This document shows, in pieces, positions 12,210 to 22,876 of a stretch of DNA of 64,000 nt; positions within the stretch are counted from its first letter, which is position 1; each line of letters starts with the position of its first letter. The stretch spans positions 33,786,745 to 33,850,744 of the forward strand of contig CM075102.1 of the NCBI GenBank assembly GCA_037576195.1, written 5' to 3'. The notes beneath the pieces were generated by a model. It searched no databases, was not told where the DNA came from, and was given only the letters and a program-made list of their open reading frames with translations. Source of the DNA: Phytoseiulus persimilis (Eukaryota > Arthropoda > Arachnida > Mesostigmata > Phytoseiidae). A program made the translations under genes and the position numbers.

Positions 12210-15200
12210 ATGATGGGTCGCTGCAGCTCGTGGATTATCCTCTATCTGTGTTTCTTCGGTGAGCCCCAACACCCTCGGATATCCCTACTGCGTTTTCCCA
12301 ATGAAACGAGCCCCTCGGCGTCTCCCAAGTTCTGAAATTCAGCGCTTTTCCCGAGTGCCAATGCGCTTCTCCATCTTAGCCCACCTGCGTAGAACCTCGG
12401 GACTCGAACTCTGTGCCCTCAGAGCCCTCTTAGAAACCGTGATCTGGAATCCATCGAATCAGAATGTCTCTCGCTAACATTTCAGAAGAGTAGTCTTGAT
12501 TTCATTTTTCGGAGACTGCTAGTTCAAGCTCCCGCAAGTCTCTCCCCGTCGAGTCCGATCGATGCATGCTTCCGAATTTCTCTGTGCGGCCTTCCACCCT
12601 AACGTTCGCGTCTCAAACATTTTAGGACCAGAGATTCAGATCAAGCCTGTTGAGAGTCAAATTCTTAAGCTCCCACAACTACCGCGTCTCCGATGGCCGA
12701 GCTTCAACCGACCCAAAAAGGATATGCCTGTTGAATTGAAGCCCTCGTCAACGAACCAAGATCCCACTGTTACACACATCTACGCCGGAGGACCGCCTCA
12801 CAGCCACGGTCCTCAAGGAGCCCAAATGCTCCCCCCTCCCCCGATGCCCCACGCACCTCCCATGTACCCGCACTTAGGTTATGCCAATCCTTTCGCACCG
12901 TTCGCGAGGCCACCGAATCCTTTCGTGTTCCCCAATATCGTAGCTCACCAACCGCCTTCTCCATCATCCACGAGCTACTTTTCCTCTCCCTCCTCGTCGT
13001 CGAGCATGCGCAAAACGCGTCGACGACGACCAGTATACGATAACGACTCTCTGGAAGACGCTTCAACCGAGGATGAGCCCGTCTACATCAAAGTGAAGTC
13101 GCGAAAGAGGAGGCCCATCGTCATCGATGAAGAGGAGTTCCTGGGTCGCGGCCAAGAGCATGGATCCAGCGAAGAGTCCGCAGACCCACCGAAGATCTCC
13201 TACAAGTCGAGGACGAAACCTCAGGTCGTTTACCTGGATTCATCGAGAGAGTACCCGTCCGCCAACGAAAGGCGGATGTTGCTCAAAAATGAAGAGATCG
13301 TCCAGGACGCGCCCTCGTACCATTCGCCGTCGATAAGCGCACTGCACGCGTCCATCGGATCGGGAGGCTATCAGATCAATTCGCGGCACCCCTCAAGAAG
13401 CTCCGCACAACCCGAACTGGTTTTCGTCAACAATTTGGAGAATTCCGCCGGACCTGGATACAGCTTCGAAGGAGCTTCGAGTCAGAAATTTCGCTCCAAC
13501 CAAGGAGAATACCCGGGCCACTTCGTTCTTCAGAACATCCGCCCAGTAGATCACCAAGAAGTAAGACTTTTAGTTGCTGAAAAGGCCTTATTCTCGCGAC
13601 CTAGATTCTATCAAACTAATTTCCCATTGAATTCTCCTGGTCTTCCATCCACAGTCCAACGGGAAACCCTCATATCTTTCGGAAAGCAGCACGAACCCGC
13701 CGACGATTCGTATCGTGCTGAACTCAATGAACCAAGAGCACAAACTTCAAGGTCCTCCCACAACCCCGAACCCCACTCAGCACAGCCAGGCTCAGATTCC
13801 CTCACCTCAGCCGCAATCTTCGATGAATCATTTCCAAATGTTTGAACCGACGCAAACCGTTTTCCACGACAAGGGTTTCCAGTTCGGAGCCAGCTCTCAC
13901 AGCCCATGGTCACCGCCCCCAGCATCGCCGTCGCATCAGCACACTCAGAAAGTTTCTGAATCAGTCAAAGTGGCTCGAAGATCTTTTCCCACCGGAAACT
14001 TCCCGCTAGCGGGGCCATCGCCGCTCCCACCCCTGATGGAGCCGTTCATTGCTGGCCCACCTCTACCGCCGCCTCCACCTCCGACAAGCGCATCGACGAC
14101 TGTCTTCATGGAGAAAACGACTCGCAAGAGGAGTCCGGCTCTCCAGGACCAGGCTTCCTACGCTCAGAAAAACCAGCAGATCATCGAGTTCTCGTGTGCC
14201 GGTAGACGATCAGGATACTACGCCAACCGACAGTACAAGTGTCAGGTGAGAATGAAGGGGATCGTTGCTGATGTTTAGCTCGATTGAGTTTGATCCGTTG
14301 TTGCCACGGTGGTCGAACGGTCTTCGTCAGCCGGATGGCCCCAACCCAGTTCATCTTATTCCCATTCAGCGCGTGTCCGTGATCTTTTCCTAGTCGGCTC
14401 CTCGGCATTGATTTTAGAGAAAAAAAAATCACCGCCTGTGTCGGTTGGCGGGGTGGCTACCGTGGAATCAGAACGCAGAGCTTTAATCACTCAGAGCCGC
14501 AACAGATTCGCTTTGTTTTTTTGCGTGGTATCGACCAAGAAAAAAGAGACAACGAGACAGAAGGAGCGGAACGAACGCCGTCGAACTTAACCGTGCTGGA
14601 AGCTCAGCGTCGATTAAAGCGGCACAGCCATCAGGAGGAAATCTTTGACTTTCACTTGTTCAGGTGCAGCGGAGCACATGGCCCCACGAAAAGATCCGAA
14701 TGCGTGATTAACATCTTCTCCTCTGCTGCTGCGCGTCTCGCGCGCCGGAAAATGATATTGTTTGTTTTTGCTGTCGCCGCTGATCCAGATCTGCTAAGGG
14801 TGACTTCCTCCCCCAGATCTATCACCAGTGTTCCAAGAGGACTTTGACGCAGACTTTCATGTGCCCCAACGGAACGGCTTTCAATGAGAAACAAAAACTC
14901 TGCGAGCGTGCGCAAAAAGTCGCCTGTGTGCCGGAAGACAATCGGCAGAAAAATCGGCCGATGCTCGCCACCACAGAAGTGCCCCAGGTAGGTTCCAGCA
15001 GGAATCCAGTATTTCCTATCGAGCTCTCTCGGGAAGCTCAGCCCCCTGACTGAAAGATCAATCTCATCCGTTCGCGGTCGCTCCTTCCAGATCTCCTCTA
15101 GGATGGACGAAGGAAGCGCTGAGCTCGTCGACACGAAGATCAGCACCCCACCCACAAGCCCGGCAACGGCAGTGACCACCACACCGGCCCCAGTTCAGGC

Positions 15201-15294
15201 GAAGTACAGCACATCGATTTCGTATTCGCATCGAGTTTCATCGTCATCTTCGTCATCCAAAACAACCGCGGCATCGGCGACGGCCAAACATTAA
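12210..15294 (+). CDS. Secreted CPAP1-like protein with one CBM14 chitin-binding domain
   Basis: Five exons (12210-12258, 12626-13560, 13655-14245, 14817-14987, 15091-15294) give 649 residues with consistent phases. Exon 1 encodes a signal peptide (ATG ATG start, core WIILYLCFFG). About 490 residues of low-complexity Pro/Ser/His-rich sequence follow, with a basic RKTRRRRP cluster that could be a furin-type site and acidic stretches after it. Residues 507-562 form a peritrophin-A (CBM14) domain with all six cysteines (509, 524, 530, 541, 554, 562) and the aromatic GYYAN; an intron splits it after residue 525. The tail is Ser/Thr-rich. One CBM14 in a long protein matches the CPAP1 cuticle class, which binds chitin extracellularly. 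The exon 2 acceptor has a weak pyrimidine tract but is the one that joins the signal peptide in frame. Confidence 0.85.
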
Positions 15295-15344
15295 GCGTTG
15301 AGTGCAGTGCTGTTGTTGTTTTTTTGTCGTCGTTGCTCAGGAGT

Positions 15345-15540
15345 GGTGCTGCAGCACTCCTCCATCCGGCAGAGGCTCCATTCATCGCAAAGCCACGTGT
15401 TCGACGCTCCCAGTGCTGCTGCTTCTATTGCCGCAGCTGCTACCAGCAGAATAAATTGTGCCACAACTCTAATCACCACTCCAACATCGCTGGAGCAGCA
15501 GCATCACCATCAGCAGTTGCTCGAGCAGCAGTGTCAGGCA
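15345..15540. repeat. CAG/CTG-rich stretch downstream of CBM14 gene
   Basis: Interrupted GCTGCT and CAGCAG runs are scattered through the sequence just after the stop codon, probably in the 3' untranslated region. There is no long pure array. Confidence 0.5.
15450..15455 (+). terminator. Candidate poly(A) signal AATAAA
   Basis: AATAAA lies about 155 bp after the CBM14 gene stop codon on the same strand and is the nearest perfect hexamer. Confidence 0.35.
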
Positions 15541-17167
15541 TCCGCTCATCCAAAAATCAAGACGGAGCCTCAACCGCTCGGAAAACGATGAGGTGCTGCT
15601 GCTGCTCCGAAAGAAACCATCCGTAGTCGTAGAGCTGGCTGCCATCGGTCGGTTCGTTCGTCCGTCTGTCTGTCGATCGGTCCAGCCGTCAGCACGGCGT
15701 AGTAAGAACAGCTTCTGCCACTTCCTCCAACGCAACTTCTTCCGACGGATGGATTGAACTTCGCTTTTTGGAACCCTGCTGAGCAACACGATTCGAAACG
15801 AGAAAGGAAGGCAAAATGAGAGCGAATTTAAAGGAGGAACAACGCAAAACCCATTCGCGAGCCGGCCAATCGTTCTGTGGCTTGGTTATAGTTATGTGCA
15901 ATATTTATTTGTGTCATGTTAATGAAAATCACCAGCTTCCCGTAGTTCTATCGGATAACTCCTCTTGTGATCTGTATCATGGTACTCTGGCTCACATTCC
16001 TACTTTTTCATCTCACTCCCTCTCTCTCTCCCTCTTACCTTTCGGAACAGCTCCATCGAGGAGGGCTCCTCTCGCTTCTCGAAAAAAACGCATCCAGACT
16101 TCCTCAACTCTTTGACCTGTCGTCGCTCCTGATCTCAGATCGAGTGATCGCGTCGGTTGCCTTTTCTAACTTTCAAGATTCTCAAGTTCCCTCTTAACTC
16201 AACAACAACAAGCGCCGCAGTCGATGCAGGAGTTTCGTGGCTTCGACCTCCACCGTGACTCGACTTCGCTCTACCCGCACAAAGTCTTTGTCGAACGAAA
16301 TCTAAGGCACAATGACGGAGACGAGGAGAGAATACTTGTTTTTATTCTTGACAAATGATTGATTCCGAAGAGCTTGATACAGAAGGTCGGGTTGGAAACG
16401 GTCTCGCTCACAATGAGTCCTCGTGAGAATCATTCGCACGATCAATCGTTAATAGGAGCTTTACCAGGAATAGCTAGCCGGTGACGTGAAGTCAGCTTCA
16501 AGGAGATTATTGTTCCGCAAAAGCAGGAGTGACTTCCCTGAGCTCAGAAATATCCGTTATTGCTCAAGTATGTCCCGCTGGAATTTCAAATATTTGGCGC
16601 GGTTCGAGCGTCGTTCACGAAATCCTCTGTCAATCGATCGAAATAAACTCAAGAGCGTATCCCTCTACCAATATACTTCTGTCTTCCGTCACGAGAAATA
16701 ATCAGCCGAGCTTGAAGAAGCGGATTTGAGTGGCGCAAACGAAATCGTTCTTTGGAGACTTTCTCTTCTGCTCCGAAAACGCCGGACCGCTCGGTGGTAA
16801 AGACAGAAAGAAAGTAGGGGCCTACCTATGGCGAGAAAAAATTGAAGATGCTCATTTGGTTTGAGGAATAACGTTGGCGTTTTTGTTTCAACGGCCAAAG
16901 CTCTGGTTTGAGCCGACAGAGCGAATCGACGCTTCTCCATTGACGAAGGCGGAAGACAGAATTTCGCCACTCCTGGAGAAGTTTGAACGAAAGGGGGGAT
17001 AAGACGAAGAGCTCCGGCTCTGAGACAAATCTTCCAGTTTCTCCCTTCGGATTACTTCATCGCGCGTGCGTCTAAGTGCTAGACGTTAATTCCGCAGTCA
17101 TTTATTCTTCCTAACGGTTTAAACGTAAAGAAGTGTGACGAGCAATCAGAACGTTCTATTTGAGCTT

Positions 17168-17240
17168 CAAGGGGTGGCTTAATTGGTTAAGTACTCCCAA
17201 CTGTAAAAGCAACGGACCGAGTTCGAGTCAATTTGAGATT
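17168..17240 (+). repeat. tRNA-like fragment, possible SINE head
   Basis: GTGGCTTAATTGGTTAAG matches an A box, and GAGTTCGAGTC a B box at normal tRNA spacing, with a threonine-like CTGTAAA loop between. Stems are poorly paired and the 3' acceptor strand is missing. This looks like a decayed tRNA gene or the head of a tRNA-derived SINE. Confidence 0.4.
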
Positions 17241-19004
17241 CACATCAGCTACCCAGGATCGATGCACCGAAACGCTAATCTTCTTCCGTGGTTCCTGAGG
17301 GGAGAACGAAAGCGCCCGGAAGCAAACGTCCGAACTTCGTCGAGAAAGGTGCAGGACCTGGCACTTTCACTAAAGTTCAGCGGATTCCCGGCCGGGTAAT
17401 TCCGCAACCTCTCGTGATTTACTGGCCCAGGATCTCGATAGTACATTCCCCATTCGGGGCATATAGAGGTAGGAGGTGGCTATCGACACGTTTTCCGAAT
17501 CGCATGTTTTTCACATTGAGACCGCTCTCACCAAAAGTCGAAGCTTGTGGTGACCAGCTGCGTGAACTTGTCGAGGATGACCCAAGATCACAGTCCGCGA
17601 CCATAAAACTATCGAACAATGGCTGAAATTTCGATTTCTCTCGAGGGCGGTCGGATATCCATCACGAAACCATTCTCCCACCGAGCACATCTCCCGGTTC
17701 CGTTATCGACTGCACCAGGCTCTTGACACCTCTGCAGAGTATCACGTGCAGTTTGCCAGCGCTCCGCCCGTGACCGTCAGAAATCATGGTGGGGTCTCTC
17801 CGAAACAAACCGATTCCAAGAGCAATACAGATGAAACCGCGAGAGAGTTTTACAGAACCGGTACGTTCGGCTTCAGTCCGACGTCGAATGTTCTACCATT
17901 TCTTGATCGAAGATGCTATATGAGTCGCATCCTAACGGCAAAGATGCAGCAGCAGACGAGGGAGTCTCCTCGTCTGATAGAGGGACGCTGGTGCACACCG
18001 TTCGAGGATCTCCCCGGTGTTTCCATCTAGGCCGAGGGGAAGGAGATGCAGGTTCTGTGTGCACATGAACTCCATCATTCGGGCGCGCTGATCGATAGGG
18101 GAATTAAATGGCTCCGAGGATCGATGGCAATTCCGATGGAAGGGTCAATTAGTCAACAGCTCAGGTAACGAGCTCAAGTGCAGAGTTGGAGCAAGAGCTC
18201 ATCTGCGAGTGTTTGCAGAAATATCTAGTCCCACCACACAGGTGCGTCTCGCTGATCCACAAGCAGCACTACGGGCTGGTCATGTGAGAACATCGTCATG
18301 GGACTGGCAGCGACGGCGCCGTCGACTGTCTGAAACTGATCAGAAAAATTCCTAGTCAAAGTAGACACTCACTCCGGAACGGCTTCTAGATGTATTGGTC
18401 GCCATCGGAAATGTTCTGTTGAGTGTTCAGCCGGGGAGGAAAGACGAACACGGCCGACGAGGTGGTTGCTGAGAAAGAAAGGTGTCGAGTTCGCTCATAG
18501 TGTTTCACCGGTCCAGTGCTCTGATATTGAACATCACGATCCGGGATGACCGTTCCGACGGATATGAACGGTTCGATGTGAGTAGATCACCAGCGCAACA
18601 GAAGTCGAGGTTACTCACTAAGAGAGGGTTACTCTCAAAGCAAGATACCGGAGCTCGAGGGCGGTACATTGAACGCTCCGATCTCGATGGCACTCGAGAA
18701 AGCTTCAGGTATGGAGGCAAAACGAAGAGACGAGAACAGAAGCGGACGTTGGAGCTGGCATTGTTATTCTACAACATGGGGATATGGAGATGGAATGGAA
18801 GCGAGTTTCGCGTGGAAACCAGCAGAGCCCCTAAGCCATGGAAGGAGGTCATCAGCGACGCGCATAATGTGCTTTGCCTCCACATCACTTTCGTGGCGTT
18901 CTTGGAGAGCTCGATTTGTGGTTGCTATAACAAGGGAACGCTTCACTGAAGCTTGTTCTACAGAAGAACGAGCGAATGACAACCGCCTAACTGATTTACT
19001 GGTA

Positions 19005-19276
19005 TTGAGGAGAGGCTATGTTGTTCGACAACCTCATCATCTGACGATGAGACGCTCAGTGAGTCACGTATCGTCCGCACCCGACCCGGACCTGATGACA
19101 ATGAGTGGTTTCGGCCTATTGCCCACGATACATGTCGATTGGTCGTTGATAATCCGAGTTCAGACAACGATACAGAGAATTTCTGTAGAATTGATGAACC
19201 GTTTTTTGAAAGACGAGCGAGTCGTCGTCCACTTGCTCACAGGAACCGCCCTACACCCACGCTCGACCTCAATATA
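19005..19276 (+). CDS. Candidate upstream exon of the MFS transporter
   Basis: One frame is open from about 19005 to 19303 and reads as an acidic hydrophilic protein (SSSDDETLSES, then DDNEWFRPIAHDTCRL, then DNPSSDNDTENF), which suits a cytoplasmic N-terminus. It lies in the same frame as the recognised first transporter exon but a stop codon separates them, so an intron is needed; the donors available (GTCTGT at 19277, GTTCTC at 19291) are weak and only the second matches phase with the good acceptor before 19336. The upstream start was not found. Confidence 0.35.
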
Positions 19277-19335
19277 GTCTGTCGAAAATCGTTCTCCTCC
19301 TGAGGCCGCAGTAACTGGGGATCTCTCCCATTCAG

Positions 19336-22300
19336 AAAGGACGAGTATCGACCGCCATCCTGGAATGGCCATCGCACGTTCCTCTCGATCGACGAAGAGG
19401 AAGCCTCACACAGAATTGGGACCTTCACCTTGTCGGACGGCAACGAGCTGGCTCCTCCTGAGGCGCGATTTCACGCATGGATTCTGCCGTTACTGTGGTG
19501 TGCCGTTTTCAGCGCCGGATGCCAATCCCTTATGGGTCCTTACATTCCATACTTGGTACGCGAGATAGCTATGGAACTGCAAATGGTTTGCACAGGCTGT
19601 TCAGGCCGAGGATTCGTGATTATCACAGGTCATTGTAATCAGTTTCGATTTCTCATAATCTAGGCATACGAGAAGTTCTCTATCGAGCTGTCCGAGGTGT
19701 CAATTATCTTCGCCATCAATCGAGGCGCTACTGCTATCGGAGCTCTTCTTGCCTATAGCGTGGTGAGTTGTCACCACATGGGAAGCTCGAAGACAAGAAG
19801 CTGACTATTGATGTGCTGGAAACATTATTTATGCTCGTGTTCTGACTCCATCCTTGTGCCACATAACAGCTCCGTCTCGTTCCTGATGAGGTTTTTTTTT
19901 GTGTTTTCCGTTTCCCCGCTTCCACTTATCGACCGCAGCTCTAACAGGAACACTTGCAGATAAACGCTTCGAACGGAGCTGCCATGCTCAAGTCGGCCAC
20001 CTTTCTCGCGGGGGTTTCATTCGCCGCATATGGGTAATTATCGTCAATCCCGATCTGGAAAGCCGTCAGCATTGATTTCCGGCTTAACTGGAATTTTTTT
20101 TTTCCAGAGGGCTCTTCTACCTTCATGATACCCACGCCACGCAATACATGGGCGCCGCGAGCGCGTTGTACGGAATGGCGGGATTCAGTTATTCGTTCTT
20201 CTTGGTTTTCACAATGACGATTTTATTCTACCACTACGCCAAAAAGTTCCGCTTATACATAGTGAGTTAACAGTTCCCCGAAGACCCAAGACTTTCGAGT
20301 TTTTTCCTTTCCGGGAGATGATCGGAAGTTGCGAAACATAGCAAAACGCTTTGATAGCTACCTTTGTGGTGGCACCCGACTGATATTCGACTATAATTGA
20401 GTGAATCCGTGCCACGCTGAGCTCAGCCGGATGGCGAGTTGGATCGTCTCGTCACGAGATCAGCAGCTCTGGGCCTTGATGCCACCCAACCGCCAGGAAC
20501 TCGTTTTGAAAAACAACGACGAAAATCACCATCGGGATTCGGTGGGGGTGAGCTGATTACAGCAACGCCTGGACGATTCGGTGATCGGTGATTAGGGTGG
20601 AGGTGATGATGTTTGTTATCGTTGTGGCGGGAGGCTCCATCACGGCTCGCCACGGATCACCCTAGATCGCTTCTGATTCGAAACTTCACTGTCAGCGACT
20701 TCGATCAACCAAGTGTGGAGGTGCAAAGACGGGTCCGTCCACGGCTGCTCTACGAATCGATGATAAACGATGCTACCGGTCAGACGCTCAGGAAGGAGGG
20801 AATTAGCAGCCGGAATTGGTGAAAACTTCGCGCAATGGGACCATACCGGGAACTCAGGGGGGCCAGAAAGCTAGTCGACCAGTGGGGCTATCGCTTGGTC
20901 AATTGCTGAGCATCCAAGGAAAACTTCGATGCAAGAGGCAAGCAGCGATGGCCGAGCCACTGGTTATGAAACAGCGGACAGCAGGTCGAGCAAGGCGGAA
21001 GGGGCGCTCCATGGATTTCTGCTCCGGCGGCATCTCCACCTGGCCCGCACGACCACCGAACCGAAGCTGCAAATTGATTCGACTGATATGTTGGCCCTTA
21101 TGCTTTCTGACGAGAGCCCTTATTTCCAGATCTCATAGTTCCCATAATCAGGCGCTAACCGTTCCTCCCCCACGAAGACTTACATCTCGTTCCGAACACC
21201 AGAGGGAGCCTACTCGAGGGCGCTATTTGAGTTCGCGCAATTTCCCACCACTGAGAATCTCGGGGAAGGCTTCTCCGAATGGCTGGAACTGCCAAACATT
21301 CTTCCTTCGTTTCAGTGTCTTTTCGAGTTCATGACCGGGCTGGGAGGAACCTATGGCCTGATAGCGGCATCCTACGTATTCGAGGTAAATCCGAACTTCC
21401 AGAAGCGATGATAAGGGACGAATATTTCAAGATTCCCGAGACTTTCGGGTGGAATTGGGCACAGAACGTGCTTCGGAATTTTGCAGCAAATGGAAGCCTT
21501 GCCGTTCTACATTATGGGCGGATGTCTCGCTTTTGGCTCACTTTTCGCCTGCACCGTGAGTCCGGATAGGGGTAATTGGAACTCATTCCTTCTAGAACGA
21601 GATTAAATCACCCTCCCCCTCTGAGGAACATGAAAAATGAATCGTGTGCCCTCAATATAGGCGTTCCGGATAAGCGTAGCACGGTGACTTCCCGTAACGG
21701 CTTCCGCCTGTTGTGTGACATCCCGTTGCTGATTGACGTCTTAACCATGGCTTGCGCCTGGATAAGTTTCGCATATCTTGAAGTTATCCTGTACCGAAAC
21801 GTTCGCAAGGTCAGCATGTACCTTCGAAGAGCATTGAACGGAAGATTTCGGGAGCGATTCTCCGTGCGCGCATATCTCAAACAAATATTTCATACTTTGA
21901 CTTCCAATATCAGACTCGATCTTACGCGAGAATCGAACTCTTTCTCAGCTTGAGGGGGGTCCGGACGTTTCTAACACGAGTTATCTGTTCGCATCGTTTT
22001 ACGGTTTCTACGCCGTGGGTATTCTTGTCTTCGGCACGATTGGACTGATGTGGGTGAGTACGCCCTGTTCTGGTGGTCCCCGGGCCATCGGAGTCTGATC
22101 AGCGAAGAACAGTGGAACAGTTAAAACGCTCATCTGCCCGTTCCAGCGTACGGAGTCCTTCAGCGCGATTGTGGCGCAGCTCTCGGCGACCACAGGATTC
22201 ATTCTTGGGACTCCTATCTTTGAAGAAATATCGGACCATCCGATAACGGACCTCAATGAGTGAGTTCATCAGACTATGAGGACAGGGGCATGGGGGGTGG

Positions 22301-22876
22301 GAGAATTTGATTATGATCATCATTATCGCGAGCTGAATCTTAACACTAAATCTTTGCGGAACAATTTCGTCCATCGAAGTCGAACTCAATCCACCCTTTC
22401 CACTATCTTCGAAGAGTTCTTGGGGGGGGGGGGGGCATGGGCTCTTTTTATCCTCTCACCATTCAATCTCGCAACGAGTCCTGGATGAACAAAGGAGTTC
22501 TGCACTGTGGGTGAAATCGAATGACTCTCACTCTTCGAACAGATCACGGAGGTGATTATTCAAAGTGTCGACATTGCTCTATTTTGCAGAGCTCGTATGC
22601 TGAAGGTGACAGCTGTGGGGCTCATAGGTTTCGCAGCCGCCGGCCAAATTATACCAATGATGCGGAAGCTTCTGAGAGACATCATGTAAGCTTATGCGAT
22701 TTCGGTGGAAATTCCGGAGATTCCTTCCCGCTTCTTTTTGCAGCAGCCGGTTTATCGGACGAAATCCGAAAGTTTTCTGGTATGAAATGGGGGACGCTGG
22801 ATCGAGGTCTTCGCACTTCGACGAATATTCTCTTTTCTCAGGGAAAGGGGCTTCGCAAGGACCATCTGGACGATGA
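19336..22876 (+). CDS. Major facilitator transporter, SLC18B1-like
   Basis: Exons: 19336-19555, 19664-19762, 19960-20033, 20108-20261, 21316-21384, 21487-21555, 21675-21809, 21949-22053, 22147-22259, 22590-22685, 22744-22876. Their products alternate hydrophobic segments and short loops as in a 12-TM MFS protein: TM1 ends GPYIPYL, a GLGGTYGLI segment sits where SLC18B1 has GLG in TM5, and the last helix is VTAVGLIGFAAAG. A hydrophilic Ser-rich tail follows. The order and spacing resemble SLC18B1, a vesicular polyamine carrier in vertebrates; the substrate here is unknown. Doubts: the N-terminus is incomplete, the exon 5 acceptor could be upstream (frame open from about 21155), and the exon 7 acceptor at 21673-21674 is weak and chosen for phase. 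The remaining exon phases agree. Confidence 0.7.
22422..22435 (+). repeat. 14-base G run in MFS intron
   Basis: An uninterrupted run of 14 G lies in the intron between 22259 and 22590. Assembly or sequencing error in its length is possible. Confidence 0.8.

Larger units (their letters stand above)
15295..19000. other. Intergenic interval before the MFS gene
   Basis: After the likely 3' end of the CBM14 gene there is a CT-rich stretch (about 16010-16040), a tRNA-like fragment at 17.17 kb and no recognisable gene. Unrecorded 5' exons of the transporter may lie near its right edge. Confidence 0.5.

Noticed and set aside
12340-12440. Minus-strand B-box-like GAGTTCGAGTCCC inside the first intron of the CBM14 gene
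   Set aside because: A matching A box and arms could not be found; may be a SINE scrap but not supportable.
15979-16197. Signal-peptide-like + strand ORF after the CBM14 gene
   Set aside because: The hydrophobic start comes from a CT-rich tract encoding Leu/Ser/Pro, and it lies where 3' flanking sequence of the CBM14 gene is expected.
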